Origin: Alphaproteobacteria bacterium
GTDB taxonomy: Bacteria; Pseudomonadota; Alphaproteobacteria; Caulobacterales; Maricaulaceae
Assembly (NCBI GenBank): GCA_024278855.1
Contig: JAJRSJ010000014.1
Span: 1 to 48,183, forward strand
Direction: 5' to 3'
Length of the DNA: 48,183 nucleotides
Shown here: positions 9,001 to 18,001 of the stretch, piece after piece
Position numbering within the stretch: position 1 is the stretch's first letter
Layout of the letters: every line of letters starts with the position of its first letter
Notes under the pieces: model-generated
The model's database searches: none
The model's input: the letters and a program-made list of their open reading frames with translations, nothing else
Told to the model about the DNA's origin: nothing
Made by a program: the position numbers and the translations under genes

Positions 9001-9830
9001 ATGCGTATCTATTTGGTTGCGGCATTAACACTTGGCGGAAGTTTTTAAATGGCGGTGTTGCGGCATTGGCGGGTTCGCCAAATGCTATGAATAACTACAC
9101 AATGAATTACAACAATGCGCAAACCTCCACATGTAACCGTGTGATTGGTTCAAGTGTTGGCGGTCGTTTGGCCACGGGAAATAATTGTGCAGCCAAAATT
9201 ATTGGCCATGTCGGTGGTGCAGATGTTCTGGCCCCGATAAATATTTATAGTAGAGCGCCTTATGGGCATTTGAAAAGCTTCGCCTATAAAAATACGCCTA
9301 ATGTCAATATCATGCGCATTCACAGCCGCGCCCCAAGGGTCGGACTTAATGATGTGCCGACCGGGTTTACCAGTGGGTGCAGGCCCACATCAACAGTGTA
9401 TTGCCGGCCAAAGCTGGCGCCATTGCCAACTGTCCCGTCGCCCGTTCCCGTACCCATGCCCATCCCCAGGTCCATAATGCCGCGCCCTATTATGGCACCG
9501 GCTCCTTTATCTATTGCGAGAGCGCCAATTGCCCCCATCAGGCCTGTATACAAAATGCGCCCGCCCGCGCCGCAAATTTTGTGCCGCCGCCCGACTCCGC
9601 CGCCTGCGCCGACCCGTATTCAAATTGTCCGCCCGATCGTCGGCGTACCTTACGGGGTGCCGACACCTGTTGCAGTGCCTACGGCGACCCAGTGCGGCGG
9701 CGCACCCGTGACGGCGACGCAACCCTTTGCCCGAGGCATGGCTAGATATCCAGTTAGAGGTTCAGCTAGAGGGGAATTTAGAAGTCCGGGACATATGCCC
9801 GTTCTGGCTGGCGGCAACTGGCGTTATTAA
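9001..9830 (+). CDS. Secreted Pro/Val/Arg-rich protein of unknown function, reading frame broken after the signal peptide
   Basis: The mature region reads from about 9047 to 9830. The best start is the ATG at 9001, which has a GGGAGAG Shine-Dalgarno sequence and encodes MRIYLVAALTLGGSF, but this frame stops at TAA 9046-9048. Adding one T to the run at 9042-9046 joins it to the downstream frame and yields a textbook signal peptide ending in LNGGVAALAG. The open frame upstream of 9001 has no such features. The mature part (about 250 residues) starts Asn-rich, then becomes Pro-rich with PVPVPMPIP, IMPRPIMAPAP, and IQIVRPIVGVPYGVPTPV and ends near a CGGA motif. The last part resembles the next gene, so these are tandem paralogues. 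Function unknown; exported by signal peptide. Confidence 0.65.
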
Positions 9831-9833
9831 GGG

Positions 9834-9847
9834 CTAGAGCGCTCTAG
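9834..9847. repeat. 14-bp palindrome CTAGAGCGCTCTAG after the first secreted-protein gene
   Basis: Perfect palindrome three bases after the stop codon. Its AGAGCGCTCT core recurs at 38582-38591, again directly at a stop codon. A REP-like intergenic element or a short stem is possible; no U tract follows. The rest of 9848-9982 contains TTAAAA...TTTTAA and CCCC...GGGG arms that could form a small hairpin in the leader of the next gene. Confidence 0.5.
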
Positions 9848-9982
9848 AGCACTCTAGATTCGTTTAAAATCCCCGGTTTTAAGGGGTATTTACAAGTGTT
9901 AATTTTCCCCGTGCAAGGGAAGATGGTTGCGAGATTGGCGTTAATTGTGTTGGTTTTCAGTAATTAAACTGGAGATCACATT

Positions 9983-10819
9983 ATGGCCATTTCATTGTTG
10001 CGCAAATTTAGCCCGGGCCTTGCCATGATTACGGCGAGCGCAGGGTTAATTGCCGTGTCTATTCCTGCCTATGCCGGCTCTGGCGCGGTTGGTCCTGGCA
10101 TTGTTTACGGATCTGGAAGTTACGGAAGTTATGGCGGCGACACGCACACAAAACCTAAAAAGCATAAGCACAAACAACATAAGCGCAAAAAGCACACACG
10201 AAAAAAACATAAACACGTAACCGAGTCTAATCGCGGCTATATTACGTCGATAGCCGGGCATTCATCTGCGCCGCATTCAGGTTATTCAACACCCAGCCAT
10301 TCAACACTTAGTCATTCAACACTTGGTCATTCAAGATATGGCAATAGTGTCCCAGCCTGTCCGTCCGGTTCACGCCGTGCTGCGGATGGGTATTGCATGG
10401 CAACAAATTCAGGCTCATATGGGGCCGCACACGCATCCATCTTGCACACAAGCTCGGCGCGTATAACCTATAATGCGTCGCATACATCCAGCACCCATTC
10501 AAGTTCCGCCGTCAACCATGCCAATAAATCTCTCTCCATAGCCCCATGTCCCACCAGTGATTATACCCCACAAGTGGGCAAGGTGTTGGGATGTTATTTA
10601 CCAACACCTGTGGTGCGCCCAAGGCCTGTACCTCATACCCGCGTCCATTATCAGCAGATCCAGGTCGTGCGCCCGGTGATTTATGTGCGTTATCCCGTAC
10701 CGGTGCCAGTTGTCTTGCCTATTATGGCACCGTCAATCACCCCGTGCGGCGGTGCCATAAGTTATTCCAGATACGGTAATGCCTGGCCACAAGCCGGCGG
10801 TGGGTGCGGCGGTTGGTAA
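9983..10819 (+). CDS. Secreted Lys/His-rich and Ser/His-repeat protein of unknown function
   Basis: 278 residues with a clear Sec signal peptide (AMITASAGLIAVSIPAYAG, cleavage after residue 31). Then a Gly/Ser/Tyr segment, a highly basic block at residues 57-78 made almost only of Lys and His, Ser/His/Thr repeats including three near-copies of a 15-bp unit at 10295-10333 (SHSTL), and a C-terminal Pro/Val part (QIQVVRPVIYVRYPVPVPV, then PCGGA) that parallels the end of the preceding protein. The start has GGAG 8 nt upstream. The His/Lys block suggests metal or polyanion binding, which is inference. I do not recognise a family. The pair is probably a tandem duplication that diverged. Confidence 0.75.
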   Translation: MAISLLRKFSPGLAMITASAGLIAVSIPAYAGSGAVGPGIVYGSGSYGSYGGDTHTKPKKHKHKQHKRKKHTRKKHKHVTESNRGYITSIAGHSSAPHSGYSTPSHSTLSHSTLGHSRYGNSVPACPSGSRRAADGYCMATNSGSYGAAHASILHTSSARITYNASHTSSTHSSSAVNHANKSLSIAPCPTSDYTPQVGKVLGCYLPTPVVRPRPVPHTRVHYQQIQVVRPVIYVRYPVPVPVVLPIMAPSITPCGGAISYSRYGNAWPQAGGGCGGW

Positions 10820-10847
10820 AGCTTTTTGCAGGAAAATGGCATAAATA

Positions 10848-11270
10848 TTAATCGCGGGCTTTATCCCGGAATATGCGGATTTTCGCCAAGGTCTTGGTTG
10901 CGGACTGAATTTCACCAGCATCAAATTGTGCATTTAATGCGGTAAAATACGGCGCCATGTTTTTTAGCGCCAGCGCCATAATCTCGCGGCCCGCACCGGT
11001 TATATACACATGTTTGCTGCGCCCGTCCTTGTCGTCAGTTTCAATAGTTACAAAGCCGTGGCCTTTTAGCAAGCCGAGCGTATGGGTCATAGCACCTTTG
11101 GTCAGTTGAAAGGCTTTGGTGATACGGCCCGGCGTGTTGACCTCGGGCACACGACTAAGGTGGGTCAGCACATAAAACTGGGCCAAAGTCAGGGGTTTTG
11201 GCAAAGCTTTGCGCAAGGCCGTGCTGGCCAATTGGTGAATGATTCCGATTTCAGTTAAAGTCTGATGCAT
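10848..11270 (-). CDS. MarR-family transcriptional regulator
   Basis: 140 residues with a winged-helix core: LTLAQFYVLTHLSRVP (helix 1-2), PGRITKAFQLTKGAMTHTLG (helix-turn-helix), LLKGHGFVTIETDDKDGRSK (wing with the DxRxK-like motif), and a C-terminal dimerisation helix. It starts 14 bp downstream of the nitroreductase-like gene on the same strand, so the two form an operon controlled from upstream of the nitroreductase, where two identical palindromes lie. Autorepression of this operon, relieved by a ligand, is the likely arrangement but is inferred. Confidence 0.9.
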   Translation of the reverse strand: MHQTLTEIGIIHQLASTALRKALPKPLTLAQFYVLTHLSRVPEVNTPGRITKAFQLTKGAMTHTLGLLKGHGFVTIETDDKDGRSKHVYITGAGREIMALALKNMAPYFTALNAQFDAGEIQSATKTLAKIRIFRDKARD

Positions 11271-11284
11271 ATTGGCAAGATAGG

Positions 11285-12409
11285 CTATATTAGCCGGTTT
11301 TCAAGCGGCCATCTTGGCGACCGGGTGTTTGCGCGACCGTAACCGACCCGCGCCAATATTTGTAATCTAGCCGGAGATTGGATGCTGAGCGTCTTGTGAA
11401 TTTTGGCAAATTGCTCTGACATTTCTGGATATTCTTGCAAGGCTTGGCTTAGAGGATGCACGGACAGGCCAAGGGCGCTAGCCTTTAGATTGGCGCGAGC
11501 ATAGGCGCGCCCGGCAGCTATCTGGTCGGTGCGTTGATTGTCTGGTGTGGTGATCCAGAAAAAACTATTGCCGGTCTCAATGCCGTCCAGATACATTTTC
11601 AGCCCTTGTTTAAAGGCCGGGCTGTCATGATCTGACAAGGCTTGCGGGCTTACGGCTCCGGCGCGATTGAGCAATTCCGTAAACGGACCTTCAATAGATA
11701 TACCGTCGGGATTGGCCCGCACCGCCTTGCGACCGACCCGCATCAAAGCAACACTTTCCGCGTGGGTATGGGGGGTCATAAATTCTATACGGGCCGCATC
11801 TGCGCATATGTTTCGTAAGTTTTCGCACAAGCGGTTTTCTTGACTACTGCTCAGCATCGGCCCGGCGTCCAATTGCAAGTCCGCAAGATTTTGAGCGGAC
11901 GGAAGTTGTGACGTATAAGGCTTTCGGTCCGTGTGCCTTTGGGTGATTTGTGTGAACAGAGGCGCTGGTGTTTGTTTGGCCTTGGTCAGTTTGAGCCTTG
12001 CCACCGGACGGCTATCCAGACGCTTGGGGTGTGCGCCCTCGGGGAACAGATCAAGATGGGCGCGGTATTGATTATGCTGTGCCGCAAGTACAAATAATTC
12101 TAAAAAACAGCCAAGCCCGATGGTGGTTTGGCGGTCATATGGATCGGTGACGGGTAAGCGGCGTTGGTCGTCGCAATATAAAACGGCGGCGGTGTCGCTG
12201 AGAAGTTCAACTTGCCACGGTTGGCGGTTATGGGGGTTGGGGGCCAAGACGGCATAGGACAATGCTGAGCGTATTGGGTCAGAATAGGCGCCCGCACTTT
12301 GCCAGGCAATGCGGGCGGATTTAGCCCTTGGTGCGGCCCAGATATATGTGCCGCCCGCAAGTACAGCCGTGGCCCCGCCAATGATTTTCAAAAACTTCCG
12401 TTTGCGCAT
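11285..12409 (-). CDS. Nitroreductase-like flavoprotein with a Tat-like signal (Acg-type)
   Basis: 374 residues. The N-terminus MRKRKFLKIIGGATAVLAGG is a twin-arginine-like leader (KRKFLK in place of RRxFLK), suggesting export. The nitroreductase fold signature is SYAVLAPNPHNRQPWQV (FMN-binding Arg/Ser segment) near residues 50-67, and the C-terminal half retains the expected ALGLSVHPLSQ and ILARVGYG segments. Proteins of this type are annotated as Tat-pathway signal or Acg-like nitroreductases; substrate unknown. The ATG at 12409 has an AGGAGG Shine-Dalgarno sequence 5 nt upstream. It heads an operon with the MarR gene and lies downstream of twin palindromes. Confidence 0.8.
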   Translation of the reverse strand: MRKRKFLKIIGGATAVLAGGTYIWAAPRAKSARIAWQSAGAYSDPIRSALSYAVLAPNPHNRQPWQVELLSDTAAVLYCDDQRRLPVTDPYDRQTTIGLGCFLELFVLAAQHNQYRAHLDLFPEGAHPKRLDSRPVARLKLTKAKQTPAPLFTQITQRHTDRKPYTSQLPSAQNLADLQLDAGPMLSSSQENRLCENLRNICADAARIEFMTPHTHAESVALMRVGRKAVRANPDGISIEGPFTELLNRAGAVSPQALSDHDSPAFKQGLKMYLDGIETGNSFFWITTPDNQRTDQIAAGRAYARANLKASALGLSVHPLSQALQEYPEMSEQFAKIHKTLSIQSPARLQILARVGYGRANTRSPRWPLENRLI

Positions 12410-12425
12410 AAATGCCTCCTATATT

Positions 12426-12466
12426 GTTTAATATTAAACCATATAGAAGATAGTTTAATATTAAAC
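12426..12466. promoter_or_regulatory. Twin 14-bp palindromes, probable MarR operator
   Basis: GTTTAATATTAAAC occurs as a perfect palindrome at 12426-12439 and again, identical, at 12453-12466; the centres are 27 bp apart. They lie just upstream of the nitroreductase ribosome-binding site, in the promoter region of the nitroreductase-marR operon, and also upstream of the divergent DUF4175 gene. Size and symmetry fit a MarR dimer site; occupation by this regulator is inference. Confidence 0.7.
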
Positions 12467-12539
12467 AATATGTGTTTGCAATATTTCCCGGGACAACCCT
12501 GCAAATTTTTAATGAAATTGTTGCACTATTGGCTAAATA

Positions 12540-15239
12540 ATGGCTTATAACGAGATAATGTCACAAACGCCGCCCAAATCCCTGCCCAAGCCCCTGCCCA
12601 AGCCCCTGCCCAAGTCCCTGCCCAAGTCCCTGCCTGAAGCCCTATTGAGCAAACGCGCCGAGGGTTTGACCTCTCGTGCCTACAGGCATTTGTTGTGGGA
12701 AACCTATGCGCCGGTCTTGGCGCTTGCGGTGCTGTTTGTTTTGCTATTTGTTGTCGCCGCCGCGAGCGGGCTTTGGCAGCGCATTGGCGATCCGTGGCGG
12801 CTTATTGGCTTGGGATTCGCCGTATTTTTTGTCGCCAAAAGCACGATTGCGGCCCGCCGTACTTTGGCCCCAACCCGGTCCCAGGCCCGTAGGCGGGTAG
12901 AGCATGATAGCGGCTTGTCCCACCGTCCTTTGGACACACTTTATGACACCCCGGCGCTTGTCACGATTAATGACCCGGCCAAAAACCAAGCTTGGCAAAA
13001 CCATTTGCAACTGGCCCGCGAACAAATTCAGCGGGCCGGAACCTCTAGCTTGCGCCCGGCTCTTGCTCCCATTGATAAATACTATCTTCGGTTTGCACTC
13101 CCCGCCGTGTTGCTGTTGGCCTTTATGGTCGGGGCAGGGGATAATTATGAACGCTTGCGGGCTTCGCTGACACCGGGTTGGATATCCGGTGCATCAGGCA
13201 CATCCGCCCATTATGAAGCCTGGATTGACCCGCCCGCCTATACGGCCCGTCCGCCCAGTTATTTTAAAGGGCAAAAATCATTATCCGTGCCGCAGGGCTC
13301 ACAATTTGTTGCACGTATTTCCGGCGTTAAAACCGCACCGCGTTTGATTATCCGCCTCAACAATGGCCGCAGCTTACGCATCACCCCAAAACGTTTAGGC
13401 CCCAAAAGCTTTGAAGCCCGCGCTGTGATTGACCGCACTAGCACGGCCAGTTTTCGCATTGGCAAAAGTGAGCAGGCTTGGGGTCTGGATGTGGTTATTG
13501 ACCAAATGCCCATTGTGACATTTGATGAACCGCCAAGCGCCGGCAAGCGCGACCGGTTGGAGTTTAAATATTCGTTACAAGATGATTACGGCGTACAAAG
13601 TTTGGTTTTGTCTATGGCCTTACAAAGCGCGCCGGACACGAAAGAACAAATCAACATTGCCTTACCCGGCGCCTCGGTTCGCAGTGCAAAGCAAGAGTCG
13701 GGCGGGCTAGATCTGACCAAACACAAATGGGCCGGAAAGAAAGTCACGGGGCGGTTATTGGCGGTGGACGGCAAGCGGCAGGTCGGCTCAACCGCACTAC
13801 ATGATTTTATTGTGCCTGATAAAATCTTTGTTGAACCTTTGGCCAAAGCCGTAGCGGAGCAACGTTTGTTAATATTGGCAGGGACGCAGACCTATGCGTC
13901 GGTAAAACCACCTAAACCGGTCGCCGACAAAAACCGGCCATTATTTGCAATTGACCAACCGGGCTTGTCCATAAAACGCGCCCCTGAGCCGGTGCGCCGC
14001 GCCGCCTTGTTGATAAACGCGGTTACCGACAAACCTGTCGGTGTTTTTGAAGACCCAAGTGTTTATATGGGCCTGCGCCATATATACCGCCGTTTGCAAT
14101 TGGCGCGAGAACAAGACGAGTTATCCGGCATACCGGAAGATTTATGGGCCATTGCCCTGCGGGCAGAGTTTGGCCTGCTCGGCGATGCCCTTGAGGACAT
14201 GAAGCGGGCCGAGCGGGCCTTAAATAATGCCATGGCCAGACGCGCCCCCCAACGCGAAGTGGATGCATTGTTCGAACGCTATAATGAGGCGGTTGACCGC
14301 TATATGGACCAGCTCATGCTGGAGGCGGTCAAAAAAGCGAAAAATAATGCCGGTGGTCGTGAGGGCGGCAGTGACAGTTTCCAAATGGACGAAATCCAAG
14401 CACTGCTCGATGCCATTGAAGAAGCCAACCGCATGGGCGACAGCGCCGCTGCCCGCAAAGCACTGGCGCAATTGGCACAGCTTTTGGAGAACATGCAAAT
14501 CCAACTAGCCGAAGGCGGCGGTGGTTCCGGATCTGGGGTTGGCGAGGGTATGAGCGACGAACTTAAGGAGGCTTTGGAAGAGCTTAATGATATTCTCGGC
14601 GAGCAGCGCCGCCTGCGCGACGAAACCCAGGACGCAGGCCGGGCCGAAGCCGATCAATGGAGCAGAGGGAATAGCCAGAACCAAAATGGCCAAAGCGAAG
14701 ATGGGCAAGACAGTGAAGACGTGCCGGGAAGTGGTTTGGCTGAAAAACAAGGCCGAATTGGTGATCTTTTGCGCATGTTGGAAGACCAAGCGGAAAAATC
14801 TGGCGTTGGAGAGGACGGTGATGAAGAAGACGGCTCCGGGGCTGGCGGCAACATAAAAGACGCGCTTGACAATGCCAAAGATGCAATGGAGCGTTCGCAA
14901 GATGCTTTGCGAGACGGCGAATTTTTCAGCGCCGGGCGCGCACAATCAGAAGCCATAGACGCTTTGCGCAAAGCCGGTGAAGACATGTTAACTCAAGAAG
15001 CCCAGCGGCTAGACGCTGATAAGGACGGCGGCAATAACCGTGCAACGGGTAATAACGGCGACCCGTTTGGCCGGGAAGACGGCGGCGACGGGGTCGGCGA
15101 AATGGATGATGAGGCTCTAGGGAAATCTGATCAGCAACGGGCGCGCGAGCTTTTGGAAGAACTCCGAAAACGCTCCGCAGAACAAGAGCGCGAGCAAATC
15201 GAGCGGGACTATCTGGAACGGTTACTCGAAAGATTTTAG
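12540..15239 (+). CDS. DUF4175 / TIGR02302 family membrane protein
   Basis: 899 residues. After a Pro/Lys/Leu repeat (residues 12-31) there are two transmembrane helices near 58-80 (VLALAVLFVLLFVVAAA) and 88-104, a third near 183-200 (YLRFALPAVLLLAFMVG), then a periplasmic beta-rich region (HYEAWIDPPAYTARPPSYF) and a long acidic, Gln/Gly/Asp-rich C-terminal part with predicted helices (EALEELNDILGEQRRLRDE) ending in RDYLERLLERF-like sequence. This architecture matches the alphaproteobacterial TIGR02302 family, whose function is unknown to me. Starts at ATG 12540 or ATG 12558; neither has a strong Shine-Dalgarno sequence. It is divergent from the MarR-controlled operon and convergent with the DUF3108 gene. 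Confidence 0.9.
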   Translation: MAYNEIMSQTPPKSLPKPLPKPLPKSLPKSLPEALLSKRAEGLTSRAYRHLLWETYAPVLALAVLFVLLFVVAAASGLWQRIGDPWRLIGLGFAVFFVAKSTIAARRTLAPTRSQARRRVEHDSGLSHRPLDTLYDTPALVTINDPAKNQAWQNHLQLAREQIQRAGTSSLRPALAPIDKYYLRFALPAVLLLAFMVGAGDNYERLRASLTPGWISGASGTSAHYEAWIDPPAYTARPPSYFKGQKSLSVPQGSQFVARISGVKTAPRLIIRLNNGRSLRITPKRLGPKSFEARAVIDRTSTASFRIGKSEQAWGLDVVIDQMPIVTFDEPPSAGKRDRLEFKYSLQDDYGVQSLVLSMALQSAPDTKEQINIALPGASVRSAKQESGGLDLTKHKWAGKKVTGRLLAVDGKRQVGSTALHDFIVPDKIFVEPLAKAVAEQRLLILAGTQTYASVKPPKPVADKNRPLFAIDQPGLSIKRAPEPVRRAALLINAVTDKPVGVFEDPSVYMGLRHIYRRLQLAREQDELSGIPEDLWAIALRAEFGLLGDALEDMKRAERALNNAMARRAPQREVDALFERYNEAVDRYMDQLMLEAVKKAKNNAGGREGGSDSFQMDEIQALLDAIEEANRMGDSAAARKALAQLAQLLENMQIQLAEGGGGSGSGVGEGMSDELKEALEELNDILGEQRRLRDETQDAGRAEADQWSRGNSQNQNGQSEDGQDSEDVPGSGLAEKQGRIGDLLRMLEDQAEKSGVGEDGDEEDGSGAGGNIKDALDNAKDAMERSQDALRDGEFFSAGRAQSEAIDALRKAGEDMLTQEAQRLDADKDGGNNRATGNNGDPFGREDGGDGVGEMDDEALGKSDQQRARELLEELRKRSAEQEREQIERDYLERLLERF
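12573..12632 (+). repeat. Five 12-bp tandem repeats inside the DUF4175 gene
   Basis: Five units of CCCAA(A/G)(T/C)CCCTG follow each other in frame and encode PKSL, PKPL, PKPL, PKSL, PKSL in the cytoplasmic N-terminal tail. Copy number is likely to vary by slippage without breaking the frame. Confidence 0.9.
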
Positions 15240-15268
15240 GCTAAATAAATTGGACGAAAAGCCCAATT

Positions 15269-16123
15269 TCAGTGTTGCGTAATCTCTATATTCCTTGCTT
15301 TGATCACTGCTTTTAAAACGCTAATTTTATAGCTCATACGCACGGGAATATACAGGCCCGCCTCATCAAATTTGGCCAGATAAATCTTGACGGGGGTTGC
15401 AGCTTCCTCAGCGCTTGGCAGGTCTTCCGGATCGAACCCTGACACCGGCACATAATAAACACTGCACCCAATGGTTTCACCACTAAAGCCTCTTTGCTTG
15501 ATATATTTGTTCCCAATACGCTCCATGCGCAATAAATAATGTTGCTTGGAATCAAACACCGAGATCGTGCCGACACAAGGCTCACCGGTGAACCGACAGC
15601 CGCGCATCATCATATTGAGCAAGGCGGATAATGCGTCGTCGCTTTCGAAACGTTGTGCTTGGCTTGCAGGTGGCTTACCCTGGGAGCCAAGTCTGGGCAC
15701 GATGGAAATATCCACAGTATCAGCGCCGTAATTCATTTCCACCCGCCGGTTTTTCTTGTTGAGGTTTTGCTGAATGTGCTGGATCGGGTTGAGGCCGTTT
15801 TCGTCAATGGTTCCGGTGGTTGTTGCCCAAATCTGGAATTTCTTCAGCAGCGCACCCAAGCCAGACGTGAACAAATCAGCCCGTATAGAGTAGGAGTTTT
15901 CGGTAAGACCACCGACAATATTGGCTTTCATCACCCTGAGGCCGAAAACATAGCCTTTAAGATTAACCCTGACGACTGTGGTTTGTTGTGGCAGGTGTAT
16001 AATTGTGTTGAGTTCATCCTCGGGCGCAGCTTTGGCTACACTGTTTGAGGTGAGCATGCCCGTGCTTAACAGGCTCGTGACCAGGGCTGTGGTTAGAAGC
16101 CCGGTTTTTATAATTTTATTCAC
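15269..16123 (-). CDS. DUF3108-like exported protein
   Basis: 284 residues starting from GTG at 16123, chosen because an AAGGAG Shine-Dalgarno sequence stands 6 nt before it and because it gives a proper signal peptide (IIKTGLLTTALVTSLLSTG, mature part from about residue 30). The body has FGLRVMKANIVGGLTENSYS, a long beta-sandwich-type sequence with TTTGTIDENGLNP and ends MSYKISVLKAVIKARNIEI, consistent with the DUF3108 periplasmic family, whose role is not established. The upstream open frame to 16195 has no ribosome-binding site. Convergent with the DUF4175 gene. Confidence 0.75.
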   Translation of the reverse strand: MNKIIKTGLLTTALVTSLLSTGMLTSNSVAKAAPEDELNTIIHLPQQTTVVRVNLKGYVFGLRVMKANIVGGLTENSYSIRADLFTSGLGALLKKFQIWATTTGTIDENGLNPIQHIQQNLNKKNRRVEMNYGADTVDISIVPRLGSQGKPPASQAQRFESDDALSALLNMMMRGCRFTGEPCVGTISVFDSKQHYLLRMERIGNKYIKQRGFSGETIGCSVYYVPVSGFDPEDLPSAEEAATPVKIYLAKFDEAGLYIPVRMSYKISVLKAVIKARNIEITQH

Positions 16124-16234
16124 ATATATCTCCTTGCTGTCTTGCTTATAAAGAAACTTTATAAAAGCAAGCCTGAACAAAGCAGTAAATTGCATGAAAT
16201 CTTGGTAAGGGTTATTAGCCAGAAATGCCGCCGT

Positions 16235-18001
16235 TTAACGGCCCATTCTAACAAGGCGGCCCGGTCGCGCTTTTGTCACCTGGTTGTCTACGACCACGGC
16301 TTGCCCGCTAACCAGAGTGGCTTTATAACCGTTGACGGGTTGTAACAGGCGTTGGCCGCCGGCAGGTAGGTCTGTGACCATTTCAGGCACGCCCAAGGAT
16401 AGACCTTCATAATCGATAATATTGATATCGGCTTTAAGGCCGACTGCAATCCGGCCCCGGTCGATGAGCCCCAGAAAATCTGCCGCGTCAGCGCTGAGCA
16501 TTTGCACGGCGCGGGCAATGGAGATTTTTTTGTCAGCCCGGTCGCGGGTCCAATAAGACAGCAAATAAGTCGGGAAGCTGGCATCACAAATATAGCCCAC
16601 ATGGGCGCCGCCGTCTGTCAACCCCGGTAGTGCCAGTGGATGGGTCATCATGGTGTGGACGGCATCATAATTCATATCGGTGTAATTATAGATCGGGAAA
16701 TAGATCAAGGCTTTGCCGTTGTCTTCCAACATCCAGTCATAGAGCACAGACCAGACGGTTTCGTTTTTGTTAACCGCTTCGGCCGCCGCCGAGCTTGTAT
16801 AATCTTGTTCGTAATTTGCCCGACCAGAACTATCCGGGGATAGCTTGAACATCTTGCCGGCAATTTTCTCGGTCATGGCGATCATGGTGTCGGTCATGGG
16901 CGGCACGGATGTACCGCTGCCGGCCAATTTCACCGGCGTTTCCGAGAGCATTTTTTCTTTCAAAGCCGGATCACCCATGCGCTTGACCCGCTCTTCAAAG
17001 GATAAATCCGCGATCTCGATATAGCTTGGGAAAGCCATGAGGGGATGGAAAGTGGATTGCAAGCCCAAAAACAAACCAATACCGCGCGGGGCTGCTTGCA
17101 AGCGCAAATCAATGCCGTCTTTTTGTAAATCTTCGGCCCGCTTAATGATCTTGCGCCAATGGTCCGGCACCAGATCGCGCTGCATCAATGTCATGGAGGC
17201 TTTATGGCCGGGGGCGGCGCGAAAGAAACTTTCCAAAACGTCAAATTCTTTGTCAAACTGGTCGCCCGGACGCTCTTGGTCAAAATCATTGACCGCGTGC
17301 AAAACCCCGTAATCAAACCCGTTAAAAGCTTTGGCAATTCCGGCCAGTTCGGACGGATGTGCTTCGCTGGCCGGTGTCCAGTCACCATCAGAGCTACGGT
17401 GGGCGTCGGAGCGGCCAGTTGAAAACCCGACCGCACCGGCCGCAAGCGCTTCGCGGGTTAAGGCTTGCATTTTTTCTATATCTGCGTCTGTCGCCCGCTC
17501 CTCGCAAAGCGCCCGCTCCCCCATTACATAGACCCGCAGAGGGTCATGGGGCATCATAGCTAAAAAATCGATCGTGTGGGGCCGGTTGTCCAAGGCGGTC
17601 ATATATTCAGGGAAGCTTTCCCAGTCCCATGTTAAACCTTCGGACAAGGCCGTGCCGGGAATGTCTTCAACCCCCTCCATAAGCCGGATTAGTTTTTCAT
17701 GATCGGCTTCTCTACACGGCGCAAATCCGACACCACAATTACCCATGACAATGGTGGTAACACCGTGATTGACCGAGGGCTGTAATTCTTCGTCCCAGGA
17801 GATTTGCCCGTCGTAATGGGTGTGCAGATCAATATAGCCCGGCGTAACAATGGCGCCGTGGGCATTGATCGTTTCCTTGGCCGCGCCGGCACATGTGCCT
17901 ATTTCGGATATTTTACCATCAATAATGCCAATATCAGCCGAAAATGCTTCGCCGCCAGTGCCGTCATAAATAAGACCGCCGGTTATTTTTACATCATACA
18001 T
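16235..18001 (-). CDS. N-acyl-D-amino-acid deacylase-type amidohydrolase
   Basis: 588 residues of the amidohydrolase superfamily, D-aminoacylase branch. Metal-binding HxH is in GYIDLHTHYDGQISWD; further motifs are GVTTIVMGNCGVGFAPCR, AGAVGFSTGRSDAHR and a C-terminal metal Asp in LPGLTDGGAHVGY. SADAADFLGLIDRGRIAVG and the final beta domain are typical. The ATG at 18001 has GAGGG 7 nt upstream and begins MYDVKITGGLIYDG, the usual family start; the open frame to 18058 lies inside the transporter gene. The start overlaps the transporter stop by 8 bp (ATGTATGA), so the two are translationally coupled. The substrate is probably an N-acylated D-amino acid or dipeptide, but is not determined by sequence. 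Confidence 0.88.
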   Translation of the reverse strand: MYDVKITGGLIYDGTGGEAFSADIGIIDGKISEIGTCAGAAKETINAHGAIVTPGYIDLHTHYDGQISWDEELQPSVNHGVTTIVMGNCGVGFAPCREADHEKLIRLMEGVEDIPGTALSEGLTWDWESFPEYMTALDNRPHTIDFLAMMPHDPLRVYVMGERALCEERATDADIEKMQALTREALAAGAVGFSTGRSDAHRSSDGDWTPASEAHPSELAGIAKAFNGFDYGVLHAVNDFDQERPGDQFDKEFDVLESFFRAAPGHKASMTLMQRDLVPDHWRKIIKRAEDLQKDGIDLRLQAAPRGIGLFLGLQSTFHPLMAFPSYIEIADLSFEERVKRMGDPALKEKMLSETPVKLAGSGTSVPPMTDTMIAMTEKIAGKMFKLSPDSSGRANYEQDYTSSAAAEAVNKNETVWSVLYDWMLEDNGKALIYFPIYNYTDMNYDAVHTMMTHPLALPGLTDGGAHVGYICDASFPTYLLSYWTRDRADKKISIARAVQMLSADAADFLGLIDRGRIAVGLKADINIIDYEGLSLGVPEMVTDLPAGGQRLLQPVNGYKATLVSGQAVVVDNQVTKARPGRLVRMGR

